DNA of 64,000 bases from Pseudomonas oryzihabitans (GCF_006384975.1 NZ_CP021645.1:1950001-2014000), one strand, 5' to 3'. Counted from the stretch's first letter, positions 26,072-35,521 are shown. Notes: generated from the sequence alone by a model not told the origin. Made by a program: numbers and translations.

Positions 26072-27220
26072 ATGAAACGCACGTTAGCCCTCACTGGACT
26101 TGGACTGTCACTCATGATCAGCACCCTCACCGCCCAGGCGGCCGGCCTCACCAGTCAGCAGTCGAGCTTCGGCAAGCTGCCCGACGGCACGCCTATCGAG
26201 AAGTTCGTCCTGACCAACAGCCAGGGCATGCAGGCCACCATCATCACCTACGGTGGCGTGCTGCAGGCGCTCAAGGTGCCGGACCGCAAGGGTCATAGCG
26301 AAGACGTGGTGCTGGGCTTCGATGACGTCCAGGGCTATCTCGACAACCCCACGGTGTTCTTTGGCGCCACCATCGGCCGCTTCGGCAACCGCATCGCCGA
26401 CGGCCGCTTCAGCCTCGATGGCAAGAGCTACCAGATCCCCCAGAACGACAAGACCAACGCCCTGCACGGCGGCCCCCAGGGCTTCAACACCAAGGTGTGG
26501 AAGGCGGAGCCGGTCAAGGGCGACGGCTGGGTCGGGGTGACCCTGAGCTATGTCTCCCCCGATGGTGAGATGGGCTTTCCCGGTACCCTCACCACCCACG
26601 TCACCTATGAGCTGGACGAACACAACCAGCTGACCCTGAAGTACCGCGCCACCACCGACAAGCCGACGGTGCTCAACCTCACCAATCACAGCTACTTCAA
26701 CCTGGCCGGCGCCGGTAACGGCAACGTACTCAAGCAGGTGGCGATGCTCAACGCCGATAAATACACCCCGGTGACCGCCAAGTTGATCCCCACCGGCGAA
26801 CTGCCACCGGTAGCCGGTACGCCGATGGACTTCCGCAAGCCGGTAGCCATCGGCAAGCACATCCATGACGACAACCAGCAGCTGAAATACGCCGAACCCA
26901 AGCAGGGTGGCTATGACTTCAACTGGGTACTCAACACCAACGGCGACTTGGAAAAGGCCGCCGCCGTGGTGACCGACCCGGGCTCGGGCCGCACCCTCAC
27001 CCTCTACACCACCGAACCCGGCGTGCAGTTCTATACCGGCAACTTCCTAGAGGGGAACATCAAGGGTAAGGGCGGCAAGACCTACGACCACTGGGGCGCC
27101 TTCACCCTGGAAACCCAGCACTATCCGGACGCGCCCAACCAGCCGAACTTCCCCACCACCCGCCTGGACCCCGGCCAGACCTACACCCAGACGACGATCT
27201 TCAAGTTCGCCGACAAGTAA
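26072..27220 (+). CDS. galM: exported aldose 1-epimerase (mutarotase)
   Basis: A 382-residue GalM-family protein with a signal peptide (MKRTLALTG..., cleavage after TAQAA near residue 25), so it should act in the periplasm. Conserved blocks are TIGRFGNRIADGRF, NALHGGPQGFNTKVW (catalytic His), LTNHSYFNLAG (second His) and GVQFYTGNFL; the catalytic glutamate is in FTLETQHYPDAP. AAAAGG precedes ATG 26072. It interconverts sugar anomers before capture by AraF. Confidence 0.94.
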   Translation: MKRTLALTGLGLSLMISTLTAQAAGLTSQQSSFGKLPDGTPIEKFVLTNSQGMQATIITYGGVLQALKVPDRKGHSEDVVLGFDDVQGYLDNPTVFFGATIGRFGNRIADGRFSLDGKSYQIPQNDKTNALHGGPQGFNTKVWKAEPVKGDGWVGVTLSYVSPDGEMGFPGTLTTHVTYELDEHNQLTLKYRATTDKPTVLNLTNHSYFNLAGAGNGNVLKQVAMLNADKYTPVTAKLIPTGELPPVAGTPMDFRKPVAIGKHIHDDNQQLKYAEPKQGGYDFNWVLNTNGDLEKAAAVVTDPGSGRTLTLYTTEPGVQFYTGNFLEGNIKGKGGKTYDHWGAFTLETQHYPDAPNQPNFPTTRLDPGQTYTQTTIFKFADK

Positions 27221-27239
27221 GGCTGCTCGTTGCAAGAAG

Positions 27240-27262
27240 GCCGCTCCCAGGAGCGGCTTTTC
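27240..27262 (+). terminator. terminator after galM
   Basis: GCCGCTCC (27240-27247) and GGAGCGGC (27250-27257) form a stem with a 2-base gap, followed by TTTT at 27258-27261. Confidence 0.8.
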
Positions 27263-27274
27263 CATTTCAGTCTT

Positions 27275-27307
27275 CCCTCACCCCAACCCTCTCCCTGAGG
27301 GAGAGGG
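27275..27307 (-). repeat. palindromic CTCTCCCT-type repeat, copy 2 (inverted)
   Basis: The reverse complement is identical over 31 bp to the copy at 25964-25995. It follows the galM terminator. Confidence 0.85.
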
Positions 27308-27422
27308 AGCTGGTTCGGCACACGCTTCAACTCCTTTCGTAGCGTGGAAAACGGCGCAGCCTTTTCCACTGAGGCCACCTCCCCTTTTCGCCCCCCAATA
27401 ACTTTTCTCCGCCCAATAAAAA

Positions 27423-27446
27423 GCCCGGCGCCTCGCGACGCCGGGC
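27423..27446 (-). terminator. terminator after the aldehyde dehydrogenase gene
   Basis: GCCCGGCG (27423-27430) pairs with CGCCGGGC (27439-27446). On the minus strand the stem is followed by TTTTTATT, so it terminates transcription coming from the 27472-29049 gene. Confidence 0.85.
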
Positions 27447-27471
27447 CTCTCAACCACTCAAGGCACCGCGA

Positions 27472-29049
27472 TCAGATCGCGTCCTTGGTGTTCTCGCCGT
27501 TCACCAGGCGCTGGATGCCCAGCGGATTGGCGTTCTGCAGGGCTTCCGGGAGGAAGGCGTCCGGGTAGTTCTGGTAGCACACCGGGCGCAGGAAGCGATC
27601 GATGGCCAGGGTGCCGACCGAGGTGCCGCGGGCATCGGAGGTCGCAGGGTAAGGACCGCCGTGGACCATGGCATCGCAGACTTCCACGCCGGTGGGATAG
27701 CCGTTGAGCAGCAGGCGACCGGCTTTCTGCTCCAGCAGGCCGATGATGGCCTCGAAGCGTTGCAGATCCGCCGGCTCGGCCAGCAGGGTCGCGGTCAGTT
27801 GACCATGCAGACCTTGCAGCGCCTGCTGCAGCTGGGCCTCGTCGGCTACCTCGACCACCACGGTGGTGGGGCCGAAGACCTCTTCTTGCAGCAGCTCGTC
27901 GTTTTTCAGCAGCAGGCTCACGTCGGCCTTGAACAGCTGCGGACGCGCCTGGTTGCCTTCCTGGCTGGCACCGGCCAGGTGCTGTACGCCTGGATGGGCC
28001 AGCAGGGCAGCGACGCCCTTTTCGTAGCTCTTCAGGGTGCCCGGATTGAGCATGGTTTGGGGTGCCTGCTCGTTCATGAAACCCGCCAGACGCTCCAGGA
28101 AGCCGCTGAACTCCGGTGAACGCAGGCCGATCACCAGGCCCGGATTGGTGCAGAACTGGCCACAGCCCAAGACCACGGACGCGGTGAGTTCGTTGGCGAT
28201 GTTGTCGCCACGGACCTTGAGCGCCTCGGGCAGGACCACCACCGGGTTGATGCTGGACATCTCGGCGAACACCGGGATGGGCTGCGGACGAGCCGCGGCC
28301 ATGTCGCACAGGGCGCGACCGCCACGCAGGGAGCCGGTGAAACCCACCGCCTGGATGGCCGGGTGCTTGACCAGCTGCTCGCCCACGCCACCGCCATAGA
28401 TCATGTTGAACACGCCCTTGGGCATGCCGGTCTTCTCGGCGGCGCGAATGATGGCGTCGGCCACGTATTCGGCGGTGACCATGTGGCCGCTGTGGGCCTT
28501 GAACACCACCGGGCAACCGGCGGCCAGGGCCGCGGCGGTGTCGCCACCGGCGGTGGAGAAGGCCAGCGGGAAGTTGCTGGCGCCGAACACGGCCACCGGA
28601 CCCAGGCCGATGCGGTACTGACGCAGGTCGGGACGCGGCAGCGGCTTGCGCTCGGGCAGCGCGGTATCGATGCGCGCACCGTGGAAGTCACCGCGGCGCA
28701 GCACCTTGGCGAACAGGCGCATCTGGCCGCTGGTACGGCCCCGCTCGCCCTGGATACGCCCGGCCGGCAGCGCGGTTTCCTGGCAGACCAGTTGGACGAA
28801 GTCGTCGCCCAGGGCATCCAGCTCGTCGGCGATGGCGTCGAGGAAGGTGGCGCGCTTTTCGGCGCTCAGCTTGCGGTAAAGAGGCGCAGCCTGCTCGGCG
28901 GCGTGAGCGGCGGCGTCGACCTCGGCCGGCGATGCCTGGAAGAATTCGTAGGGCAGCTGTTCGCCGGTGGTGGCGTCGATGCTGTAGACCCGCACCTCGC
29001 CCTCGCCGCTGCGAGTGCCACCGATGTAGTTCTTGCCTTGGATCTGCAT
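27472..29049 (-). CDS. alpha-ketoglutarate semialdehyde dehydrogenase (NADP+-type aldehyde dehydrogenase)
   Basis: A 525-residue aldehyde dehydrogenase. The catalytic cysteine is in GCGQFCTNPGLV, the general-base glutamate in PVFAEMSSINP, and the cofactor loop in GFTGSLRGGRAL. The length and the start MQIQGKNYIGG match 2,5-dioxopentanoate dehydrogenases of pentose/aldarate oxidation rather than general ALDHs (about 480-500). It would do the last step, semialdehyde to alpha-ketoglutarate. It is downstream of the AraD1-type gene on the same strand with its own 149-bp leader. Confidence 0.92.
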   Translation of the reverse strand: MQIQGKNYIGGTRSGEGEVRVYSIDATTGEQLPYEFFQASPAEVDAAAHAAEQAAPLYRKLSAEKRATFLDAIADELDALGDDFVQLVCQETALPAGRIQGERGRTSGQMRLFAKVLRRGDFHGARIDTALPERKPLPRPDLRQYRIGLGPVAVFGASNFPLAFSTAGGDTAAALAAGCPVVFKAHSGHMVTAEYVADAIIRAAEKTGMPKGVFNMIYGGGVGEQLVKHPAIQAVGFTGSLRGGRALCDMAAARPQPIPVFAEMSSINPVVVLPEALKVRGDNIANELTASVVLGCGQFCTNPGLVIGLRSPEFSGFLERLAGFMNEQAPQTMLNPGTLKSYEKGVAALLAHPGVQHLAGASQEGNQARPQLFKADVSLLLKNDELLQEEVFGPTTVVVEVADEAQLQQALQGLHGQLTATLLAEPADLQRFEAIIGLLEQKAGRLLLNGYPTGVEVCDAMVHGGPYPATSDARGTSVGTLAIDRFLRPVCYQNYPDAFLPEALQNANPLGIQRLVNGENTKDAI

Positions 29050-29198
29050 TGTTCTCGACTCCTTATACCTAGGGGTTCGGGGAAGACCGCCCCGCGGGGG
29101 ATCTTCGAAAGGGTGGGACGCTCAGCAGGCGAGCGTCCGGACCGGCCACTGCGATACCCACTCTAGCACTGGCATAGTCAGCAGTCATCATACAACTA
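29050..29198 (-). promoter_or_regulatory. leader of the semialdehyde dehydrogenase gene with a weak operator-like match
   Basis: The 149-bp spacer includes CATCATACAACTATTA at 29187-29202, which resembles AATCATACTATC of the araF and MFS promoters but with a 2-3 base insertion. The dehydrogenase may therefore have its own regulated promoter besides readthrough from the upstream gene. Confidence 0.3.
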
Positions 29199-30194
29199 TT
29201 AGAGCTGGCGGACCTGCCCGGGCTGGAAGGCCGCCGCATTGGCCTTGACGCCGTTGCTCAGGGGCTCGCCGAACTCGGGTACCGCGATCTCAAATCTATC
29301 GCCCGGCGCAACGCGCACGCCATCGGCGAAGGACAGCGTCGCCGTGCCGAAGAAATGCACATGGACATCGCCTGGCCGCAGGAACTGGGCGTACTTGAAG
29401 TGGTGATACTCCAGGTTCTCCAGGCTATGGCACATGTTGTCCTCGCCAGAAAGGAATTCCTTCTCCCAGATCACCTCATCGCCCCGCCGGATACGGCTGG
29501 TGCCCACCAGGTGGCGCGGCAGTTCACCGGTGCGCAGCGCCGGCCCGAAGCTGCAGTAGCGTAGCTTGGAATGGGCCAGGTAGAGATAGTTCTTGCGCTC
29601 CATCACGTGGTCGGAGAATTCGTTGCCCACGGCGTAACCCAGGCGATAGGGCTGGCCATCGTCGCCGATCACATAGAGACCGGTTAGCTCCGGCTCTTCA
29701 CCGGCGTCCTCGGCGAATTCCGGCAGCGGGATGTCGGCACCCGGACGCACCAGGATGCCGCCGTCGCCCTTGTAGAACCATTCCGGCTGAGCACCGGCGG
29801 TGCCCGCTGCGGGCCGACCGCCCTCCACGCCCCATTTGAACATGCGCATGGAGTCGGTCAGCTTGGCCTCCTCCTGGCTGTTCTGCTGGTGCATCTTGTC
29901 GCGAGTGGCGGCACTACCCAGGTGGGTCAGGCCGGTACCGGTCACCAGGCAGTGCGCCGGGTCTTCGTGATCCAGCGGCGGCAACAGGCGGCCACTGGAC
30001 AGCAGGTCCGTATAGGCCGGCCCGGGCTCCAGGCCCAGGCTCTGCACCTGAGACTCCAACGAGATACCGGCGCGGATGGCGTCGAGCGCCAGGGCGCGAG
30101 TACTGGTCGCCCCCTTGACCTGCTGGACTTCGCCACGCTCGACCACGCCTACCCGGCGCTGGCCCTGTTGGTCTTCGAACTGAATCAGGTGCAT
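29199..30194 (-). CDS. AraD1/GguC-type 2-keto-3-deoxy-L-arabinonate dehydratase (FAH superfamily)
   Basis: A 331-residue fumarylacetoacetate-hydrolase-fold protein of the AraD1/GguC group. Recognisable segments are GTGLTHLGSAATRDKMH, MFKWGVEGGRPAAG, WFYKGDGG, YAVGNEFSDHVMERKNYLYLAHSK and HVHFFGTATLSFADG. Members are adjacent to arabinose/galactose ABC genes and are assigned dehydration of 2-keto-3-deoxy-L-arabinonate to alpha-ketoglutarate semialdehyde. It is upstream of the semialdehyde dehydrogenase and divergent from a LysR gene, so the last two pathway steps form one unit. Confidence 0.9.
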   Translation of the reverse strand: MHLIQFEDQQGQRRVGVVERGEVQQVKGATSTRALALDAIRAGISLESQVQSLGLEPGPAYTDLLSSGRLLPPLDHEDPAHCLVTGTGLTHLGSAATRDKMHQQNSQEEAKLTDSMRMFKWGVEGGRPAAGTAGAQPEWFYKGDGGILVRPGADIPLPEFAEDAGEEPELTGLYVIGDDGQPYRLGYAVGNEFSDHVMERKNYLYLAHSKLRYCSFGPALRTGELPRHLVGTSRIRRGDEVIWEKEFLSGEDNMCHSLENLEYHHFKYAQFLRPGDVHVHFFGTATLSFADGVRVAPGDRFEIAVPEFGEPLSNGVKANAAAFQPGQVRQL

Positions 30195-30207
30195 GGCATT
30201 CTCCTTG

Positions 30208-30292
30208 TTGGTTATCGCCTGGACCGGACTTTACTCGGCGCCACGGGCCCTGCCTAATGAGAGCTCCCTATCCCGCGATAACCAACGGTTAT
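30208..30292. promoter_or_regulatory. LysR operator region, GGTTAT half-sites
   Basis: TTGGTTATCGC at 30208-30218 and GCGATAACCAA at 30275-30285 are perfect 11-bp inverted copies. The right copy also forms a local dyad ATAACC-AAC-GGTTAT (30278-30292) next to the LysR start at 30297. Three GGTTAT half-sites in a divergent LysR promoter fit activation of the gguC-like gene and autorepression. Confidence 0.7.
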
Positions 30293-30296
30293 TCCC

Positions 30297-31220
30297 ATGC
30301 TGCCATCCCTCGGCTCCATCGCCTCCCGCCTGCGGCTGCGCCAGCTGCGCCTGCTGATCGCCCTCGACGAAGAAGGCTCGCTGCACAAGGCCGCCGAGCG
30401 CATCGCCATTTCCCAGCCCGGCGCCACCAAGGCGCTGCACGAGATCGAGAGCACCCTGGGCGCCACCCTCTTCCTGCGCACCCACCAGGGTCTGCAGCCC
30501 AATGACCTGGGTCGCTGCGTGATCCGCTATGCGCGGCTGATCGAAAGCGACCTGGCCCATCTGCGCGAAGAGATGCTCGGCATCCTCCAGGGCGAAGGCG
30601 GCCGCCTGGCGGTGGGGGTGATCATGGGCGCGGTGCCCCGGCTGATCGCCGCGGTGTCGCGCCTGGGTGCGGCGCAGCCGCAGCTCGGTATCGAGATCAT
30701 CGAGGACACCAGCGTGCGCCTGCTCGATCTGCTCGACGCCGGGCGCATCGAACTGGCCATCTGCCGCAGCAGCGTCAGCCGCCGACCGGATGCCTACGAT
30801 TGCCTGGAGGTACGCGAAGAACGCCTGGAGATCGTCTGTCATCCGCAGCATCCTCTGGCGCACACCGCGGCGGTAAGCCTGGCCGACCTGCGCGACAGCC
30901 GCTGGATCGTCTATCCGGCCAACCTGCCCATGCGCCTGACCCTGGAACGGGAATTCCGCGCGGCGGAACTGGAGTTTCCGCGGTATCCGGTGGAAACCGC
31001 CTCGACCTTCACCTTGCTCGGGCTGTTGCAGGAAGACGCCAACCAGGTCGCCATGCTGCCCAGCGACATCGCCCAGTTCGGCGAGCGCCACGGCCTGCTC
31101 CGGCGCCTGCCGGTGGCGCAACGGACGCGCAATGAGCCCTATTCGCTGCTGGTACGCCAGGGCGCGGGGCTGTCGGCAGCGGCGCAGTTGTTGTTGGAGC
31201 AGTGGCGAGCGGTGGAATAA
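30297..31220 (+). CDS. LysR-family regulator (GbpR-like) of sugar catabolism
   Basis: A 307-residue LysR protein. The HTH region is LRLLIALDEEGSLHKAAERIAISQPGATKALHEIES, and the effector domain starts with LAVGVIMGAVPRLIAAV. The opening RLRLRQLRLL is like that of GbpR, the LysR regulator of sugar-binding-protein genes in rhizobia, whose neighbours include gguC. It is divergent from the AraD1/GguC gene and probably responds to a pentose or galactose metabolite. The family is certain and the GbpR likeness is from memory. Confidence 0.88.
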   Translation: MLPSLGSIASRLRLRQLRLLIALDEEGSLHKAAERIAISQPGATKALHEIESTLGATLFLRTHQGLQPNDLGRCVIRYARLIESDLAHLREEMLGILQGEGGRLAVGVIMGAVPRLIAAVSRLGAAQPQLGIEIIEDTSVRLLDLLDAGRIELAICRSSVSRRPDAYDCLEVREERLEIVCHPQHPLAHTAAVSLADLRDSRWIVYPANLPMRLTLEREFRAAELEFPRYPVETASTFTLLGLLQEDANQVAMLPSDIAQFGERHGLLRRLPVAQRTRNEPYSLLVRQGAGLSAAAQLLLEQWRAVE

Positions 31221-31320
31221 GTCGTAGGTTGGGCTGAGACGGCTCCATCGTCGAAGCCCAACAGAGTCAGCGCCGAGGCAAGCTCCGTTGGGCTTCGCTA
31301 CGCTCAACCCAACCTACGAC
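31221..31320. repeat. 100-bp inverted repeat (GTAGGTTGGG type)
   Basis: The outer arms GTCGTAGGTTGGGCTGAG (31221-31238) and its inverted copy (31303-31320) match in 17 of 18 bases. Inner arms CGAAGCCCAAC (31251-31261) and GTTGGGCTTCG (31287-31297) pair as well. This is a familiar intergenic repeat type in Pseudomonas and may act as a bidirectional terminator between two convergent LysR genes. Confidence 0.85.
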
Positions 31321-31354
31321 CGTCAGCAGGAGCGGCCGAGATAACCGAGATGCC

Positions 31355-32482
<1,128 letters not shown>

Positions 32483-32586
32483 TGGCTGACCCCATGCGCA
32501 AGCATATAACAGTAATGCAGCCCTTCAGGTTTTTCTAGACCGAAATCGAATTAAGTCGCGCATAGGCATGGCCCGCCGCCCATCGC

Positions 32587-33069
32587 TCATTCCCGGCGCA
32601 GGGGTACCAGGTAGATCGGGATGCGCGCGGTCTCCAGTAAACGGCTGGCGGTGCGCCCCAGGGGGGCGGCCTGGGCGTCGCCCTGGCTGCGACTGCCGAT
32701 CACCAGCAGATCCGCGGCGAACTCCTGGGCCTGCTTGAGGATCACCAGCGGCGGATCGCCCTGTAGCACCCGCACCGCTCGTACCAGACCCGCGGTCGCC
32801 GGGGTTTCCAGCAACTCCTCGCGCAAGGACTCGAAGACCTGCTGCTCGATGGTCTCCAGCACCTGATCCAATCCACCATTGCGCAGACGATCCAGGGACT
32901 CCCCATCGAGGTGCTGTTGCAACAGGGTGGAAGCCAACAGGCCGAGCGGCTCGACGACATGGACGACATAGAGCCGCGCCTGGTGGATACGCGCCAGATT
33001 CAGGGCATGCTGGAAGACGTAGGACGAACACAGCCCCAGGTCAGTGGCGTAGAGCAGGGAACGGATCAA
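32587..33069 (-). CDS. universal stress protein (UspA family)
   Basis: A 160-residue single Usp domain. It opens IRSLLYATDLGLCSSYVFQHALNLARIHQARLYVVHVVEP and ends with the nucleotide-loop region VIGSRSQG...LGRTASRLLETARIPIYLVP. The motif G-S-R-S-Q-G is a variant of the usual GxxG, so ATP binding is uncertain. TTG 33069 is chosen because it follows AGGAGGAG closely; ATG 33090 lies before that ribosome site. Regulation is unknown. Confidence 0.88.
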   Translation of the reverse strand: MIRSLLYATDLGLCSSYVFQHALNLARIHQARLYVVHVVEPLGLLASTLLQQHLDGESLDRLRNGGLDQVLETIEQQVFESLREELLETPATAGLVRAVRVLQGDPPLVILKQAQEFAADLLVIGSRSQGDAQAAPLGRTASRLLETARIPIYLVPLRRE

Positions 33070-33165
33070 GACTCCTCCTGGCCAGAGCACCCGATCTGGT
33101 CGGTGCGACGCGGGATAGCTCTTTCAGCGTAGCAGCGGATTGCCAGTTTCGCCGCGAGCCGCGTC

Positions 33166-33555
33166 CTAGGGCAGTTCCTCGGGCTCACGTTCCTGCGCCC
33201 CCAGGATCGCCACCGCCAGCGGCGCTTCCCGCAGCGGCGCGTGCACAGCGCCGAAGAACTCCCCATCGCGCACCAGGAACAGCGCGGGCAGGTGGAAGAC
33301 GCCATAACGCTGTACCAGACCGCCGCTGCGCTCGGCATCCACCCAGTACAGCCGGTCCACGGGTAGAGCTGCCTTGGGCAGCATCTGGCGGGCCAGGCGG
33401 CAGGTGCTACAGCCGGCGCTGGTGAAGATCAGCAGCGAACGTCCCGCGGCTTCGAGCAGCACGGCATCCGCCGTCCCATCGTCCAATTCCATCCGTCCCT
33501 CGTCTCGATCATCGGCAAAGAGCGCCATCCGGGTCTTCAATAGCGTCGCGGCCAT
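33166..33555 (-). CDS. thioredoxin-fold protein with CSTC motif
   Basis: About 129 residues with a thioredoxin-like core: LLIFTSAGCSTCRLARQMLP, then VDAERSGGLVQRYGVFHLPALFLVRDGEFFG with the cis-proline position in HLPALFLV. CSTC replaces the common CGPC, so the redox potential may differ. The start is uncertain (33573, 33555 or 33528), since none has a good ribosome site. It is divergent from DAHP synthase. Confidence 0.8.
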   Translation of the reverse strand: MAATLLKTRMALFADDRDEGRMELDDGTADAVLLEAAGRSLLIFTSAGCSTCRLARQMLPKAALPVDRLYWVDAERSGGLVQRYGVFHLPALFLVRDGEFFGAVHAPLREAPLAVAILGAQEREPEELP

Positions 33556-33657
33556 TGTGAGCGGGCGGTACACGCGTTAAGGTGCCCCACCCTCTCCACC
33601 GTATTTTGCCTGCACGGGCCTCGACCTGTCGCAGCGCCGTGACCGACGAGTAGCACC

Positions 33658-34737
33658 ATGGCCGCACAGCCCCGCCTTAATGACCTGAACATCGAAGCCA
33701 ACGAGCCGCTCATCACACCCGAGCAGCTCAAGCAGGAGATCCCACTGAGCGATCTCGCCGCCGACACCGTCGCCAAGGGCCGCCAGGTCATCCGCGACAT
33801 CCTCGACGGCAAGGACCATCGCCTGTTCGTGGTGATCGGCCCCTGCTCCATCCACGACATCAAGGCCGCCCACGAATATGCCGAGCGGCTCAAGAGTCTG
33901 GCCGCCCAGGTGAGCGACACCCTGTACCTGGTGATGCGCGTCTACTTCGAGAAGCCCCGCACCACCGTCGGTTGGAAGGGCTTGATCAACGACCCCTACC
34001 TGGATGACTCCTTCAAGATCCAGGACGGCCTGCACATCGGGCGCCAGTTGCTGCTGGACCTGGCGGAAAAGGGCCTGCCCACCGCCACCGAGGCCCTGGA
34101 CCCGATCTCGCCGCAGTACCTGCAGGACTTGATCAGCTGGTCGGCCATCGGCGCCCGCACCACCGAATCCCAGACCCACCGCGAAATGGCCTCGGGCCTT
34201 TCCTCCGCGGTCGGCTTCAAGAATGGCACCGATGGCAGCCTGACCGTGGCCATCAATGCCCTCCAGTCGGTCTCCAGCCCGCACCGCTTCCTGGGTATCG
34301 ACCAGCGCGGCCAGGTCTCGGTGGTGATGACCAAGGGCAATGCCTACGGTCACGTGGTGCTGCGCGGCGGCAACGGCAAGCCCAACTACGACTCGGTCAG
34401 CGTCACCCTCTGCGAGCAGGCGCTGGCCAAGGCCAAGGTCAAGCCGAACATCATGGTCGACTGCAGCCACGCCAACTCCAACAAGGACGCCGCCCTGCAG
34501 CCGCTGGTAATGGAAAACGTCGCCAACCAGATCGTCGAGGGTAACAATTCCATCGTCGGCCTGATGGTGGAGAGCCACCTGGGCTTCGGCAACCAGCCGA
34601 TTCCGGCGGACCTGTCGCAACTGCAATACGGCATCTCGGTGACCGATGCCTGCATCGACTGGGCCATGACCGAGAAGAGCATTCTCGACATGCACCGCAA
34701 GCTCAAGGACGTCCTGCCGCGCCGCAGTCGCGACTGA
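33658..34737 (+). CDS. 3-deoxy-7-phosphoheptulonate (DAHP) synthase, class I
   Basis: A 359-residue class-I AroFGH enzyme catalysing the first step of aromatic biosynthesis from phosphoenolpyruvate and erythrose 4-phosphate. Key blocks are FVVIGPCSIHDIKAA, MRVYFEKPRTTVGWKGLINDP, SDLISWSAIGARTTESQTHR-like substrate loops, FKNGTDGS, and the metal site MVDCSHANSNKD. Which of the Phe- or Tyr-sensitive isoforms it is cannot be decided safely. A strong terminator follows. Confidence 0.95.
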   Translation: MAAQPRLNDLNIEANEPLITPEQLKQEIPLSDLAADTVAKGRQVIRDILDGKDHRLFVVIGPCSIHDIKAAHEYAERLKSLAAQVSDTLYLVMRVYFEKPRTTVGWKGLINDPYLDDSFKIQDGLHIGRQLLLDLAEKGLPTATEALDPISPQYLQDLISWSAIGARTTESQTHREMASGLSSAVGFKNGTDGSLTVAINALQSVSSPHRFLGIDQRGQVSVVMTKGNAYGHVVLRGGNGKPNYDSVSVTLCEQALAKAKVKPNIMVDCSHANSNKDAALQPLVMENVANQIVEGNNSIVGLMVESHLGFGNQPIPADLSQLQYGISVTDACIDWAMTEKSILDMHRKLKDVLPRRSRD

Positions 34738-34755
34738 CCGTCACAGGCAAACGAA

Positions 34756-34781
34756 AACGCCGGGCTGAGCCCGGCGTTTTT
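34756..34781 (+). terminator. terminator after DAHP synthase
   Basis: AACGCCGGGC-TGA-GCCCGGCGTT followed by TTT: a perfect 10-bp stem and a T run. Confidence 0.95.
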
Positions 34782-34795
34782 CATGGTGCGGCCCG

Positions 34796-35077
34796 TCAGA
34801 CCAGCGGGGTCACCTGTCCGCGGCGCTCCAGGTAGTGCTCCACGTAGGAGCAAGAGGGAATGACGCTGTAGCCGCGGCTCTCGGCATAGTTCAGCGCGTG
34901 TTCGGTCAGCCGTGCGGCCAGGCCACGTCCACGCAAGGCATCGGGTACGAAGGTACGGTAGAAATCCATGGTCTGCTTGCCCAGATCCATGTAGGCGAGA
35001 TAGGCGCGCTGCCCATCGACGGAGAGGTGGAATTGATGATTGGCTTCATCGTGTTCCACGCGCAGGGATTCGTTCAT
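34796..35077 (-). CDS. GNAT-family N-acetyltransferase (YjdJ-like, small)
   Basis: A 93-residue minimal GNAT protein. The acetyl-CoA loop is DALRGRGLAARL, followed by ALNYAESRGYSVIPSCSYVEHYLE. It is the small YjdJ/Gcn5-related class (about 90-100 residues). ATG 35077 is chosen because AAGGAG lies 6 bases upstream. The substrate is unknown. Confidence 0.88.
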   Translation of the reverse strand: MNESLRVEHDEANHQFHLSVDGQRAYLAYMDLGKQTMDFYRTFVPDALRGRGLAARLTEHALNYAESRGYSVIPSCSYVEHYLERRGQVTPLV

Positions 35078-35521
35078 GACTACTCCTTGGCGGTTTGGCT
35101 CCGCCTTATCCATTGTTATCGATGCTATCCGAAGACGGGAACACAACCTTCCTGTGCGGGATTAAGCCTCAGCGCGTGAGACCCCGAGGGAAGAGGCAGG
35201 TTCTAACCAGCCGTCGCACCGTAAAAGGACACTATATCAGGGCACGTCAGCCGTACGTAGCCACAGGCTGCACTTGACATCTTTCACTCATTCTCTAACG
35301 TTTTGAAACGTTCGACACTTTCGGCCATCCAAGCAGTTGCCGTCACCGGTGGGGCCATGCTGAACGTGCTCAGAGGGCAAAGGAGCAGAATTTCCGCAAA
35401 AATTCTTTCTTCCTGTGGGTCCGCTTAGTTTACTTACGACCGGTAATGAGTAGTATGTAGCCGCAATTTTCCAACTGGGAAATTGACCTTAAAACAGGAT
35501 GTCTACCTCAAGGGGTTTACG
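35078..35521. promoter_or_regulatory. 444-bp non-coding region with the oprI promoter
   Basis: No convincing gene is present. TTTACT (35429-35434) and TAGTAT (35451-35456), spaced by 16 bp, form a likely sigma-70 promoter, leaving a leader of about 60 nt before oprI. Upstream, TTGACA at 35274-35279 lacks a clear -10 partner. The remainder (35110-35270) shows no repeat I can name. Confidence 0.45.

Noticed and set aside
31221..31320. Short CRISPR-like or integron-like repeat
   Set aside because: Only one nested inverted pair, with no direct repeat array or spacers. It fits the common Pseudomonas GTAGGTTGGG palindrome.
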